This document shows positions 36,479-45,703 of a stretch of DNA of 64,000 nt, piece by piece (the stretch's first letter is position 1; every line of letters begins with the position of its first letter). The DNA is from Cytophagales bacterium (lineage in GTDB: Bacteria > Bacteroidota > Bacteroidia > Cytophagales > Cyclobacteriaceae): assembly GCA_022360015.1 (NCBI GenBank), contig JAKSDQ010000076.1, positions 124,001 to 188,000 on the forward strand, given 5' to 3'. The position numbers and the translations under genes are program-made. Below the pieces are notes generated by a model. It was given only the letters and a program-made list of their open reading frames with translations, had not been told where the DNA came from and did no database searches.

Positions 36479-37126
36479 TCATTTCCAACCATACTCACCC
36501 AGCAACGGGACAAACTTAAAATTCTGAAATGACTCTTCTTCAAATCCGGTTTCTGAGATCCTGGTTATTTTAAGCATTTTTTGCAATTTATGGTCTCCGA
36601 CAGGGATCACCAAACACCCACCAATGGCCAACTGATCTTTAAGCGCCTGGGGCACTACCGGGGCACCGGCAGTAACCAATATTTTATCGTAAGGGGCAAA
36701 AGCCGGCAATCCCTTGGAACCATCCCCGCAGAAGAATTTAGCCTGGTATCCCATTTTACCCAATAAGATCCTGGCATTTTTACTTAATCGTTCATTATAT
36801 TCTATAGTAAACACCCTGGCGCCCAATTCAAGCAATACGCAGCACTGATAACCCGACCCCGTACCAATTTCAAGTATTTTATCCCCCTTTTTTACATCGA
36901 GCAGTTGGGTCTGGAATGCCACGGTAAAGGGTTGTGAGATTGTTTGCCCTTCCTCTATGGGAAAAGCGATGTCTTCATAGGATTTTTCAAGAAAGGCAGT
37001 GTCTAAAAAAAAATGGCGGGGTACCTGGTTAATAGCCTCAAGAACCTTTTCGTCATGAATACCCTTTTCTTTTATCTTTTTAACCAAAGCCCTGCGCAAA
37101 CCTTTGTGTCTGTAAGAATCAACCAA
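36479..37126 (-). CDS. pcm: Protein-L-isoaspartate O-methyltransferase
   Basis: A 215-residue SAM-dependent enzyme. It has the pre-methyltransferase segment VPRHFFLDTAFLEKSYEDIAFPIEEGQTISQPF (about 35-67), with the conserved ISQP, motif I KILEIGTGSGYQCCVL, FTIEYNERL, and the late motif YDKILVTAGAPVVPQAL. It methylates isoaspartyl residues in damaged proteins, starting their repair. Complete and of normal length. Confidence 0.95.
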   Translation of the reverse strand: MVDSYRHKGLRRALVKKIKEKGIHDEKVLEAINQVPRHFFLDTAFLEKSYEDIAFPIEEGQTISQPFTVAFQTQLLDVKKGDKILEIGTGSGYQCCVLLELGARVFTIEYNERLSKNARILLGKMGYQAKFFCGDGSKGLPAFAPYDKILVTAGAPVVPQALKDQLAIGGCLVIPVGDHKLQKMLKITRISETGFEEESFQNFKFVPLLGEYGWK

Positions 37127-37319
37127 TATGTTCTGATTTTATGTATAAGATGATGAGACAAATTTAAATGATTATATTCGATTAGTTGATTATTTTGTGA
37201 AATCCTTTAAATAAACTATCCGCCTGCCTCTAAAAATTTGCATTTCTATATTATATTAAGGCGCAGAAAGGAATTTCTATATTGACAAGATCCAAAACCT
37301 TAATTAACAACTGCAAAAA

Positions 37320-37907
37320 ATGTTTACAGGTATTATTGAAAGCATTGGAGAGATAACAAATAAGGTAGCCGAAGGAACTAATGTCCATCTGACGATCGAA
37401 AGTGACCTTGCCGGTGAATTAAAGGTGGACCAAAGCATCGCCCACAACGGCGTATGTTTAACTGTCACCAAACTTCACAATGATAGCTTTGAAGTAACTG
37501 CGGTTGCGGAAACTTTGCTAAAAAGTAATCTGGGAAAAGTGAATGTGGGTGATAAACTGAATCTGGAAAGATGTATGAAAGCAGGAGGAAGGTTCGACGG
37601 ACATATTGTGCAGGGGCACGTTGACCAGACCGGCACATGTACAGGCGTATCAGATCAGGATGGGAGCTGGATTTTTGATTTTGAATTTGATCCGAAAAAT
37701 GGGAATATTGTCGTAGAAAAAGGCTCTATTTGTGTAAATGGGGTCAGCCTGACTTGTTTTAATACAACAGAAAACAGTTTTTCAGTAGCTATTATACCTT
37801 ACACCTACGAACATACAAATTTTCATCAGTTGAAGACAGGGGATCAGGTCAACCTGGAGTTTGACGTAATAGGCAAATACGTGAAAAAAATATTGAGTAA
37901 AACCTGA
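37320..37907 (+). CDS. ribE: Riboflavin synthase alpha subunit
   Basis: The 195-residue protein begins MFTGIIESIGEI and consists of two tandem lumazine-binding barrels (about 1-90 and 97-190). Each shows a ...GVCLTV / GVSLTC segment (IAHNGVCLTVTKL; ICVNGVSLTCFN) and HIVQGHVDQTG between them. It dismutates 6,7-dimethyl-8-ribityllumazine to riboflavin. No FMN riboswitch is recognisable upstream. It is followed after 22 bases by the LytTR regulator. Confidence 0.96.
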   Translation: MFTGIIESIGEITNKVAEGTNVHLTIESDLAGELKVDQSIAHNGVCLTVTKLHNDSFEVTAVAETLLKSNLGKVNVGDKLNLERCMKAGGRFDGHIVQGHVDQTGTCTGVSDQDGSWIFDFEFDPKNGNIVVEKGSICVNGVSLTCFNTTENSFSVAIIPYTYEHTNFHQLKTGDQVNLEFDVIGKYVKKILSKT

Positions 37908-37929
37908 AGTTGAATAAAGATTTGTTGAT

Positions 37930-38622
37930 ATGAGTATCAGTTGTATGATCGTCGATGATGACGAGATTTCAAGAAAAATTGCACGGCAGTTCATCGAAAT
38001 GACTAATTTTCTTGAATTACAACATGAGTGTTCGAATGCGATAGATGCAGCCAATATCCTTAACGATGATGAGGTTGATGTTGTGTTTTTGGACTTTTTC
38101 ATGCCGGGAATGAATGGTATGGACCTTGTGAAAGGCCTTAATAGCTCTCCGGAAATCATTATGATGACTGCAGCACAGCAATTTGCTGTTGAAGCTTATG
38201 AACACAGTGTCACTGATTATTTGATAAAGCCCCTGGAGTATGGCAGATTTCTGAACGCGGTTAATAAGGCCAAAAGAAACATTGACTCGTTTAAGCTGCG
38301 GGTCGAGAAACAAAATGACATTTATGTGAAAGCAGATTCCAAGTTGGTAAGAGTCGGTTTTAATGACTTGTATTATGTGGAAGCGATGGCAGATTATGTT
38401 ATTATGCATACTAAAACCAAAAATCACATTGTGCATTCAACGATGAAAGGAATTATGAAAAGGCTGCCTTCCTCCATATTTGCCCGGGTGCACCGCTCGT
38501 TTATCATCAATATCAACCAGATCAACTTCATCGAGGACTATGCGGTGAAAATGCCGGATAAAGTGATTCCCATTGGTGCGTCTTATAAGGAAAGTTTTAT
38601 GGAAATACTCAACACGCTATAG
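37930..38622 (+). CDS. LytTR-family response regulator (orphan)
   Basis: The 230-residue protein has a receiver domain (1-120) with the acidic pocket at residues 9-11, phospho-acceptor Asp55 in VVFLDFFMPGMNG, MMTAA for the switch Thr, and the Lys in YLIKPL (about 105). A LytTR DNA-binding domain follows (about 130-228; LYYVEAMADYVIMHTKTK, RVHRSFIININQINFI). No histidine kinase is adjacent. Transcription continues from ribE, whose stop is 22 bases upstream. Targets are unknown. Confidence 0.94.
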   Translation: MSISCMIVDDDEISRKIARQFIEMTNFLELQHECSNAIDAANILNDDEVDVVFLDFFMPGMNGMDLVKGLNSSPEIIMMTAAQQFAVEAYEHSVTDYLIKPLEYGRFLNAVNKAKRNIDSFKLRVEKQNDIYVKADSKLVRVGFNDLYYVEAMADYVIMHTKTKNHIVHSTMKGIMKRLPSSIFARVHRSFIININQINFIEDYAVKMPDKVIPIGASYKESFMEILNTL

Positions 38623-38723
38623 AGTGTGAGTTTGGGTTTGAGTGTGGGTGTGGATTTAGTTTTTTTTGGGGGGAGGTGTATGTGTGTGGGTTTTGGGTGT
38701 TGGGGGAAGGATGTGGGGAGAAG
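38618..38723. other. Cytosine-free G/T-rich intergenic tract (106 bases)
   Basis: Between the last C at 38617 and the next at 38724 the plus strand contains no cytosine. It is made of G, T and A only, with at least six runs of three or more G (for example near 38634, 38644, 38668, 38688, 38695, 38702 and 38715). The tract coincides with the gap between two convergent genes. The end at about 38688-38718, with G-runs separated by 4, 4 and 8 bases, could form a G-quadruplex. Confidence 0.85.
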
Positions 38724-39329
38724 CTAAGTATGGTGGGGAGCTTTATTTAGGTTTTTAATTCCGGGGAGGTGATATTTGTGTAAGGTTTTTTTGTATAGGA
38801 TAAATACCAGATTAGCAGTTAAAACACCCACTAAAGCACCTGTAACCACATCTCCGGGAAAATGGACTCCCAGGTAAATGCGGCTGTATGATACCACTGC
38901 CGCCCAAGTGAAAAGATAACCTGCCCATCGTTCTTTTTTTCGAAGTAACAACCATAAGAAAGTAGACAGGGCAAAGGAATTAGAAGCATGGGAGGAGGCA
39001 AAACTATATAATCCGCCACGGTATCCATTGATAATATGGACGATGTCTTTGAGATCAGGATCATGTGATGGCCTTAACCTTTCAAAAAACGGTTTCATAA
39101 AACCCGAGGTGATCTGATCAGTAACGATAATCGTGATGATTAAAGCTAAAAGGGCGAAAAGGCCCGCTTTTTTATACTTATAGATCAACCATGAAACAAT
39201 GAAAACATACAAAGGGATCCATTCCAGCTTTCCCGATATGGTAAACATGATCGGGTCAAGCCAGTCCTGGTGCAGGCCGTTTAGCAACAAAAATATGGCC
39301 TCATCAAGTGCCATTAAGTATTCAATCAT
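38724..39329 (-). CDS. PAP2-family membrane phosphatase
   Basis: A 201-residue protein with five to six transmembrane helices and the acid-phosphatase motifs: KPFFERLRPSH (C1, about 79-89), FASSHASNSFALSTFLW (C2, about 110-126) and SRIYLGVHFPGDVVTGALVG (C3, about 148-167). It probably dephosphorylates undecaprenyl pyrophosphate or a lipid phosphate at the outer face of the inner membrane. Its stop codon lies at the edge of the cytosine-free tract. Confidence 0.92.
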   Translation of the reverse strand: MIEYLMALDEAIFLLLNGLHQDWLDPIMFTISGKLEWIPLYVFIVSWLIYKYKKAGLFALLALIITIIVTDQITSGFMKPFFERLRPSHDPDLKDIVHIINGYRGGLYSFASSHASNSFALSTFLWLLLRKKERWAGYLFTWAAVVSYSRIYLGVHFPGDVVTGALVGVLTANLVFILYKKTLHKYHLPGIKNLNKAPHHT

Positions 39330-39441
39330 AGACCTTCAGTAGTGATTTGTTTTCAATATTAGGCATATTGAGTGAGATTTTTGCCATGACCGGTGATTTA
39401 ATGTTTGATCTGTAGATTTTCCAACATCGGCAAACCTCTGG

Positions 39442-40347
39442 CTAAAGGGTACCGATCCAGTTAATACCCTTTTTGAGCCTGGCCAGTGTTTCTGCTTCAC
39501 GTGTTCCATTTTGAGGTTGGTAATTATAAACCCAGTTAGCCTGGGGCGGCAGACTCATAAGGATGGATTCGGTTCGACCGTCGGTATCCAGGCCAAATTT
39601 GGTGCCTTTATCCCAAACCAGGTTAAATTCAACATATCTACCCCTTCTCAAACGCTGCCACTCCAGTTCACGTTCCCCATAGGACAAGTGGTGATTGGCC
39701 TGCATAAACCGGGTGTAAATTGGCACAAAGGCCTCGCCTATATCCTTAACAAAGTTGAATCTTTGCGATTTGTCAAAAGGAGGGTCTCCGGCAAGCCGGT
39801 CGAAAAAGATGCCTCCCACTCCCCTGGTTTCCTGCCTGTGTTTGAGATAAAAGTAGTCATCAGCCCATTTTTTAAATTCCGGGTAGTAGTCCGGATGGTG
39901 GCGGTCACATACATCTTTCAAGACTTTGTGAAAATACCTGGCATCCTCTTCAACGACGTAATGAGGCGTCAGGTCGATGCCCCCACCCAACCACCAGGTG
40001 CCATTACTCATTTCAAAATAGCGGACATTCATATGAATTATAGGCACCATGGGATTAAAGGGATGTAGCACAATGGATACACCTGTGGCATAAAAGTCAG
40101 ACTCCGGAAGTTGTAGCGCTCTTAGAATGTTTTCCGGGGTTTTGCCAAATACAGCCGAAAAGTTAACCCCGCCTTTTTCTATAATGCGGCCATTGCCGAA
40201 AGCCCGGGTAAGACCACCACCTCCACCTGCTCTTTCCCAGGCATCCATCATAAACTTTCCCTTTCCGTCGGCTTTCTCCAGGGCCTGGCAAATATCACTT
40301 TGCAGCGATTTGAACCATTGGCTGATTTCCGTTTTATTAATGCTCAC
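39442..40347 (-). CDS. hemF: Oxygen-dependent coproporphyrinogen III oxidase
   Basis: The protein shows MMDAWERAGGGGGLTRAF, GVNFSAVFG, TGVSIVLHPFNPMVPIIHMNVRYFE, WLGGGIDLTPHYVVEEDARYFH, DDYFYLKHRQETRGVGGIFFD and RRGRYVEFNLVWDKGTKFGLDTDGRTESILMSLPP, the full set of HemF motifs. It converts coproporphyrinogen III to protoporphyrinogen IX with O2. GTG at 40347 gives 301 residues and matches the usual N-terminus. An ATG at 40386 is possible but would overlap a TAATTTTG promoter-like box. Confidence 0.95.
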   Translation of the reverse strand: MSINKTEISQWFKSLQSDICQALEKADGKGKFMMDAWERAGGGGGLTRAFGNGRIIEKGGVNFSAVFGKTPENILRALQLPESDFYATGVSIVLHPFNPMVPIIHMNVRYFEMSNGTWWLGGGIDLTPHYVVEEDARYFHKVLKDVCDRHHPDYYPEFKKWADDYFYLKHRQETRGVGGIFFDRLAGDPPFDKSQRFNFVKDIGEAFVPIYTRFMQANHHLSYGERELEWQRLRRGRYVEFNLVWDKGTKFGLDTDGRTESILMSLPPQANWVYNYQPQNGTREAETLARLKKGINWIGTL

Positions 40348-40383
40348 GATTGATCCATTGTTTTGTGATAAACTAAATTTTGG

Positions 40384-40391
40384 CAAAATTA
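40384..40391 (-). promoter_or_regulatory. Candidate hemF -7 box (TAATTTTG)
   Basis: On the minus strand TAATTTTG at 40391-40384 fits TAnnTTTG and is followed by the GTG start after about 36 bases. No clear -33 TTTG is seen, so support is weak; it is listed because it favours the GTG start. Confidence 0.25.
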
Positions 40392-41395
40392 ACCTTTATA
40401 TTTTATAAATAAATGACACCTATGGTTCTGAAATAATAATTTTTATTTATCTTCGTAGTACTTTCAAGAAATTGGGTTTTACCTATAATTTAGGTGATCC
40501 TTATTTTCACCCTTAGGAAGGGAAAAGAAGAAGCGCATTGCGAGTCCCATAACAGATTGACAAAGAACAGTGGACTTGCAGTAAGGGAAACAAGGGAAAC
40601 GGGATTTTGCAAAAGTCGTAAATCCATTGAATGATGTCAGTACTATCATCAAATTAACGCTACTTAACATCATTTCAGCTCGTTTACTTTGCTTTGACAC
40701 TAGGATCGCCTTAGGTCAGAAGCGCCCTAAACCCGGAAGGCTGTTCTTTTGCCCTCTATGATAACCAAATCATTTCCAGGGGGTTGGAAAATAAATTCTT
40801 GAAAGATGGTGAAAATGGATGAAAGGGGGCAACTCCGTGCCTTTATTTACGTAAGGTATGGGAGTATGCCAGGCGGAAAATATAGATAAATCATTGTGGA
40901 AAAAAGCCACTTTGAATTTATGATATGTTTAAACCTTGGATTGGGAGACGATAACTATTGGAATCAGTTTTAAATGCTGATTTTAATCTAACGACTCTTT
41001 CTAAATTCATTTGGTGAGTCCCTTACTGGAAGAATTTCCGGGGAATGTTTTGAATTTTTAGATGCGCCGATGCGAGTTATTTGGTACCTGACGTTTGCGT
41101 CGCATCAAATTTAAATTGCGATTGGAGATTGTAATTATTTCTGGTACAGATAAGATGGTAAATGCGCTTCGTAGGCTATTTGCTTATGAAGACAATTTTT
41201 TTAACTGACAAAACAAGAAATAAGTTAAAAGAACAGGCAGCTTACAGTTCGGGAATTGCTAAGTGATTTCTAATCCTTTACGTGGTTGTATAAAAGTACG
41301 TTTGAGCATTTTTTATTAGCAATATACAAGCTATTGTAGTGACTATAATGCAATTTTTTATGTTTTTTTTTCAGAAATAAAAGAGACTTTTTGTC
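40392..41395. other. Gene-poor kilobase upstream of the endonuclease gene
   Basis: No convincing gene, RNA or repeat is seen in these 1004 bases. A 73-codon minus-strand frame at 40479-40700 has low-quality, family-free sequence. Short inverted repeats of the type AGGtGATCCT/AGGcGATCCT lie at about 40490 and 40705. A hairpin GATGCGA...TCGCATC lies at about 41069-41106. A TACGTTTG box (41297-41304) could be a promoter element for the gene at 41396. Confidence 0.45.
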
Positions 41396-41938
41396 ATGGA
41401 ACAAAGTGAATTCAAAAATGAACGCTGGAAAGAGATAGACTTCAAAACTAACTTACAACATGCTAAATATGAAATTTCTAACCACGGCAGGGTTAAAAGT
41501 TATGCTTTGAATAAGGAGAAAGGGAAGATTATTAACGGTGGAAATGTAAATGGGTATCGCTCAATTTCAGTAAAATTCGACCAATCATTAACCAGACAGT
41601 TTTATGTCCATCGCTTGGTTGCAGAAACATTTTTACCGAAACAAGATCAGGATCAGTACTTTGTGGTACATCTTGATTACAACAAGGAAAACAACAGCGT
41701 ATATAATCTCAAATGGTCGACTGAAAAGGAGCTTGCGGATCACAACAATAAAAATCCCCAGGTCCTGAAACGAAGAGTGACCGGCTACAAATTGACTGAA
41801 AGTGACGTCAGGATCATCAAAAGACTGCTTAAATCGGATAAAACGAGACTGAGCATGATTGCCAAACGATTTGGCATTACCCATACCCAGCTCAACCGTA
41901 TCCGTTCAGGCGAAAACTGGGGCCACGTCAAAATCTAA
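41396..41938 (+). CDS. NUMOD4/HNH-like endonuclease with C-terminal helix-turn-helix
   Basis: A 180-residue protein with a NUMOD4-type start (WKEIDFKTNLQHAKYEISNHGRVKSY, about 11-36). An HNH-like core follows (about 72-108; YVHRLVAETFLP...VVHLDYNKENNSVYNLKWST), keeping the His-Arg and Asn-Asn-x4-Asn-Leu-x-Trp positions of this family. A DNA-binding helix-turn-helix ends it (about 130-175; LTESDVRIIKRLLKSDKT..MIAKRFGITHTQLNRIRSGENW). This order is that of free-standing phage- and intron-type homing endonucleases. No intron, intein or prophage is seen next to it. The canonical Asn before the His (NHID) is VH here, so nuclease activity is uncertain. Confidence 0.82.
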   Translation: MEQSEFKNERWKEIDFKTNLQHAKYEISNHGRVKSYALNKEKGKIINGGNVNGYRSISVKFDQSLTRQFYVHRLVAETFLPKQDQDQYFVVHLDYNKENNSVYNLKWSTEKELADHNNKNPQVLKRRVTGYKLTESDVRIIKRLLKSDKTRLSMIAKRFGITHTQLNRIRSGENWGHVKI

Positions 41939-41977
41939 CCCATTTTATTGCAATTTTCATTTTCATTGTAATTTTAA

Positions 41978-44383
41978 TTAAAATGGGTATCCGATACCGA
42001 TATTGATGACAAATAAATCTTGTGTATCGAACATTTTATTGCTGAAATTCTGGCTGAAGATAAACCTTGACCCCTCCTGACGGGCGGGGTCATATATTTT
42101 AAATGCACCATCAAATCTAAGCACCAAAAAAGAGAAATCCAACCTGAGACCCACTCCACTACCTATCGCTATTTCTTTGTAGAATCTATCAAACTCAAAC
42201 TTACCTCCTTCACGGTCTTCCTCCTCTTCAAAAGTCCAGATGTTGCCGGCATCGACAAAAAAAGCACCGTCTACAAACCCAAACAGGTGCCGCCGTATTT
42301 CCCAACTGGCTTCAATTATGATTTCCCCAAACTGTTCAAACCGGTCATCATATTGATTCAAGGAATCTAAGGGGGTATAAGATCCAGGGCCCAATCGCCG
42401 GGGGCGCCAGGCCCTGATGCCATTACTCCCACCTGCAAAAAAATATTTTTCGTAGGGCAAGATCTTGTTTCTGGCGTAGGGTTTGGCCATTCCGAGATTT
42501 ACCCGGTAAGCCATGGTACTTTGCCTGGAAACCGGCAGTGTCTTTCGAAAGTCAATGTTTAGTTTAACAAATTTGTAATATTCCAGATCATTGAAAACAT
42601 CATCCAGCCTATCCTCGCTCAAAAGGTTCAGGGTAGTTCCTCCGCTTTCTATAAATATTTTAAGCAGAGAAGCATCATTATTGTTTAAACCATAGCTGTT
42701 GAAATTAATATTAGTGAGCAGCGACATACTGCTGACAAAGGATGGCTCAAAAGAACGGAACAGATTACTTCCCATATCGCCCCTACTGTCTAGTTCTATT
42801 CTGAATTCGTCGCTGATCGAACTGTTGATAAGTCCCAGTTCAGCCAATGTAAAAATAAAACTTTTGTTGTTTTTCAACCAACTATAGCCAATAGAGCCAT
42901 TCAAATTGTTTCTTCGGTAATCGGGCCTGTCTATATAGTTGTTACCCAGGGTAATCCTTGTTTTGGGATTCAGGGTTCCGACATTTGATCGAATCCTGTC
43001 ACCGTATGGAACGATAAATTGCGGAAAGGTTAAAGAAAAGTTACCACTTATTTCCTGACTGCTGTAAATCTCCCGCTGTCTTTGTTCCCCGCCAATAACA
43101 GGGAGGCCCTCGATACCTACCCTTCCGTTGAATTCCAATATCTCAAGGCCTCCGAACAAATTGCGGTTTTTGAAAACGACATTATAAAATGGTCCCGGGA
43201 ACCCTTCGGTTACATTGATACCCACACCGATTTCATTGGAGGTCTGAAACTTTTTCAGTGGGCTTGCAAAAATATTAGCTACCATTTTACCACCGGTTGT
43301 ATCATAGTTGATATTTACAAACCTGAACATATCCAGATTAGCCAGTTGTCGCTGTGTGTTAAAGGTATTGTTGCGACTATAGGTTTGTCCGGGATAGATA
43401 AACAACCGGCTGTCCAATATTTTTTTTGAAAACCTGTCCCTGAAATACTCATAAGTAACGTTATTGAAGTTTTCTTGTGTTCTTTTATTGTTCAGCAAAA
43501 CAATGTTGGCATCGGTACGGAATTTTACAGAATCCACATAGTAAACTTTATGTCTATTCTGACCGAAAGGTATGTTTATGATTATTTTAATATCCAACTG
43601 ATGATTGCCTTTCAGGCTGTCTACTTCAAAAAAGATGTATTGTTTAGTAAAATCGAAGTATCCGTTGTTTTTAAGCAGTATGTCAATCCTGTCCCTTTCC
43701 TTAGAGATGTTGGACTGTTCGTAGTTTTTACCGGTTTTTAGGGTGCTTGCCTCAACATTTTCTTTCAGTAATCTGGCAACTGTCGTGTCTTTGGTTTGAT
43801 AACTTATCTCGTTAACCTGAAAAGGCCGGCCCTCATCGATGTTGTAAACCACGTTCACCTTTCTGCGCTTGCGATGGATGGTGTAATCTGTGTTGGCATG
43901 AAAGTAACCTTTTGCGTGCAAGTATCGGTTAATCTGCTCTCTGGCCTCGCTGGTTTTCAGACTGTCAAAGACTGCCAAAGGCTCTCCCCATCTCATTGGC
44001 AGGTTTCCCTGCTCCAATACCTTTTCCTGCGCTTCAATCTTGGCTGCCCGCTTTGCGTTTAAATTGCTGAACCGGCGGGGGTTATCGCTGTTTTCGGCAA
44101 TTTTCTTGTCGTATTTAATTTTGATGTCCTCAATTTTTTGTAAAACCTTGGCTGAGTCGTAAGCCTTTAAACCTTGCTGATGCAACCAGACAAAGGGAAT
44201 CGGAAACCGGTGGTTGGGCTTTTGTCTGTAAAGTGAAGCTATTTCTTCTTTGGACAAACCTTCTGCCCCCTCTATTTCTTGCTTATAAAGCAGGGATTCG
44301 CCATCTTTCAGGTATCGGATTCCCAAACAATTGGTGAACAGCAACCCTAACAATACAAAACAGTACCTGATGATAAATCTCAA
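41978..44383 (-). CDS. BamA/TamA-like Omp85-family outer-membrane protein
   Basis: The protein has a leader with a lipobox-like LLGLLFTNCLG. POTRA-like domains follow (about 25-400; YLHAKGYFHANTDYTIHRKRRKVNVVYNIDEGRPFQVNEI, LLKNNGYFDFTKQYIFFEVD, FNTQRQLANLDMFRFVNINYD). A 16-strand-type barrel ends it, with the Omp85 lid motif-like FFAGGSNGIRAWRPRRLGPGSY and a C-terminal FVINIGIGYPF. The role is insertion or translocation of outer-membrane or surface proteins. TTG at 44383 leaves 15 bases to the divergent methyltransferase start and begins directly before the leader; the longer ATG frame at 44458 would overlap that gene by 60 bases. Confidence 0.9.
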   Translation of the reverse strand: MRFIIRYCFVLLGLLFTNCLGIRYLKDGESLLYKQEIEGAEGLSKEEIASLYRQKPNHRFPIPFVWLHQQGLKAYDSAKVLQKIEDIKIKYDKKIAENSDNPRRFSNLNAKRAAKIEAQEKVLEQGNLPMRWGEPLAVFDSLKTSEAREQINRYLHAKGYFHANTDYTIHRKRRKVNVVYNIDEGRPFQVNEISYQTKDTTVARLLKENVEASTLKTGKNYEQSNISKERDRIDILLKNNGYFDFTKQYIFFEVDSLKGNHQLDIKIIINIPFGQNRHKVYYVDSVKFRTDANIVLLNNKRTQENFNNVTYEYFRDRFSKKILDSRLFIYPGQTYSRNNTFNTQRQLANLDMFRFVNINYDTTGGKMVANIFASPLKKFQTSNEIGVGINVTEGFPGPFYNVVFKNRNLFGGLEILEFNGRVGIEGLPVIGGEQRQREIYSSQEISGNFSLTFPQFIVPYGDRIRSNVGTLNPKTRITLGNNYIDRPDYRRNNLNGSIGYSWLKNNKSFIFTLAELGLINSSISDEFRIELDSRGDMGSNLFRSFEPSFVSSMSLLTNINFNSYGLNNNDASLLKIFIESGGTTLNLLSEDRLDDVFNDLEYYKFVKLNIDFRKTLPVSRQSTMAYRVNLGMAKPYARNKILPYEKYFFAGGSNGIRAWRPRRLGPGSYTPLDSLNQYDDRFEQFGEIIIEASWEIRRHLFGFVDGAFFVDAGNIWTFEEEEDREGGKFEFDRFYKEIAIGSGVGLRLDFSFLVLRFDGAFKIYDPARQEGSRFIFSQNFSNKMFDTQDLFVINIGIGYPF

Positions 44384-44398
44384 ACTGCAGACGTTTAA

Positions 44399-45139
44399 AT
44401 GATCTCGAAGAACACCGCAAAATTCATTAAATCTCTTCAAATAAAGAAGTATCGCCAAAAAGAAAATGCATTCCCGGTAGAAGGCGCAAAAAACGTGCTT
44501 GAATTGTTGAAATCAGATTTTGTTATTCATAAACTTTTTCTTACCAGGCAATTTATCGAAAGGTTTGATAAAGAGGTGGCCGTAGGTGACTTTCCACATA
44601 CGGTGGTGACGGAAACCGAATTGTCTAAAGTAAGTGCTCACAAAACCAACAACGCCGCATTGGCCATAGCGGAAATGAAACGAAACGAAGGGATTGATTT
44701 TGATGCTGGTGAATATGGCATTGTCCTGGACGATATTCGCGACCCGGGCAATTTGGGCACCATTATCCGTATAGCGGATTGGTATGGGATCGGAAAAATT
44801 ATCTGTTCGGAATCCTCGGCCGACCAGTACAACCCCAAGGCCATCTCTGCCACCATGGGTTCCTTTACACGGGTAAAGGTTTCTTATCAGCCCCTCGCCA
44901 CCTATTTGCCAGGGCTGTCTATGCCTATTTTAGGCACCTACCTCGAAGGTGAGAATGTCCATCGATTTGATTTTCCTGAAACTGGTCTGATACTGGTTGG
45001 CAATGAGTCTGTAGGCATCAGCCCATCATTGGAGGTGCTGGTAAGTCATAAACTTCATATACCCCGGTTCGGAGGGGCCGAATCGCTCAATGCGGGTATG
45101 GCAACTGCAGTCATATGTGATAATCTTCGCCGCAGATGA
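44399..45139 (+). CDS. TrmH/SpoU-family RNA 2'-O-methyltransferase
   Basis: The 246-residue protein has an N-terminal RNA-binding (SpoU_sub_bind-like) part (about 1-75; KSLQIKKYRQKENAFPVEGAKNVLELL). The SPOUT knot follows (about 100-245) with motif 1 VLDDIRDPGNLGTIIRIADWYGI, motif 2 LVGNESVGIS and motif 3 HIPRFGGAESLNAGMATAVICD. It methylates a ribose in rRNA or tRNA; the site cannot be assigned. It is divergent from the Omp85 gene with almost no intergenic space. Confidence 0.92.
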   Translation: MISKNTAKFIKSLQIKKYRQKENAFPVEGAKNVLELLKSDFVIHKLFLTRQFIERFDKEVAVGDFPHTVVTETELSKVSAHKTNNAALAIAEMKRNEGIDFDAGEYGIVLDDIRDPGNLGTIIRIADWYGIGKIICSESSADQYNPKAISATMGSFTRVKVSYQPLATYLPGLSMPILGTYLEGENVHRFDFPETGLILVGNESVGISPSLEVLVSHKLHIPRFGGAESLNAGMATAVICDNLRRR

Positions 45140-45369
45140 CGGGGTGTTTTATGTTCATATTCGATAGGTATTCTAAGACTAATATAAATAAGAAAGTATG
45201 GTTTTTTTAGCAAATAAGGGGGGGATAATTGAAAATTTACAATTGACAATTTAAAATGGATATTTGACAATTGGATAGGGTAGGTTACGGGTTTTTTTTA
45301 TGGTTTGAAGATAGATGGGGAAGCGGAATCAATTGCTAATCTTTGGGGTTATTATTTCACTACTAGTGT

Positions 45370-45485
45370 ACAGCTTTTGTGTTTCTTGGTGTCTTGGTGC
45401 CTTTGTGGTTAACCATTTTTTACCACGGAGGTACAAAGACACAAAGAGAAACCAAGAATTTTGTCGAAGACGTTGTGCAACAGCC
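45370..45485. repeat. Dispersed palindromic repeat, copy 2 (inverted relative to copy 4)
   Basis: The arms TTGGTGTCTTGGTGCCTTTG and ACCACGGAGGTACAAAGACA flank the conserved loop TTAACCATTTTTT. Beyond the right arm, AAGAATTTTGTCGAAGACG and GTTGTGCAACAGCC are the reverse complement of the sequence left of copy 4, so this copy lies in the opposite orientation. The surrounding 45140-45703 interval holds no gene that I can support. Confidence 0.8.
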
Positions 45486-45703
45486 ACGGAGGCTCGCTGG
45501 AGTAAATAAAATTTGGTTGCTGTTTGTAGTGAGGTTTTATATTGGGCTATATAGGCTTTAGCGGGATAATTACTGCGATGACTTATCAAATGATTGCATG
45601 AAACACGGCAGTAATACGGAGTTACGGTGAAGTTATAAAAATCCCTGAACAATCATTTATCAGATTGATTTGTTTCGACAAATCCTCAGGGACTGACCGG
45701 CTT

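Noticed and set aside
40479-40700. 73-codon minus-strand frame and short inverted repeats AGGtGATCCT at about 40490 and 40705
   Set aside because: The translation shows no family pattern and the repeats are only about 10 bp with mismatches, too short to call a mobile element.
45235-45285. A/T-rich repeated motif of the type ACAATTGACAATTTAAAATGG
   Set aside because: A simple-sequence motif frequently seen in intergenic DNA; too short and degenerate here to define a repeat array.
45315-45561. Frames of 60-64 codons within 45315-45561
   Set aside because: They translate the palindromic repeat copy 2 and its flank; no protein family is visible.
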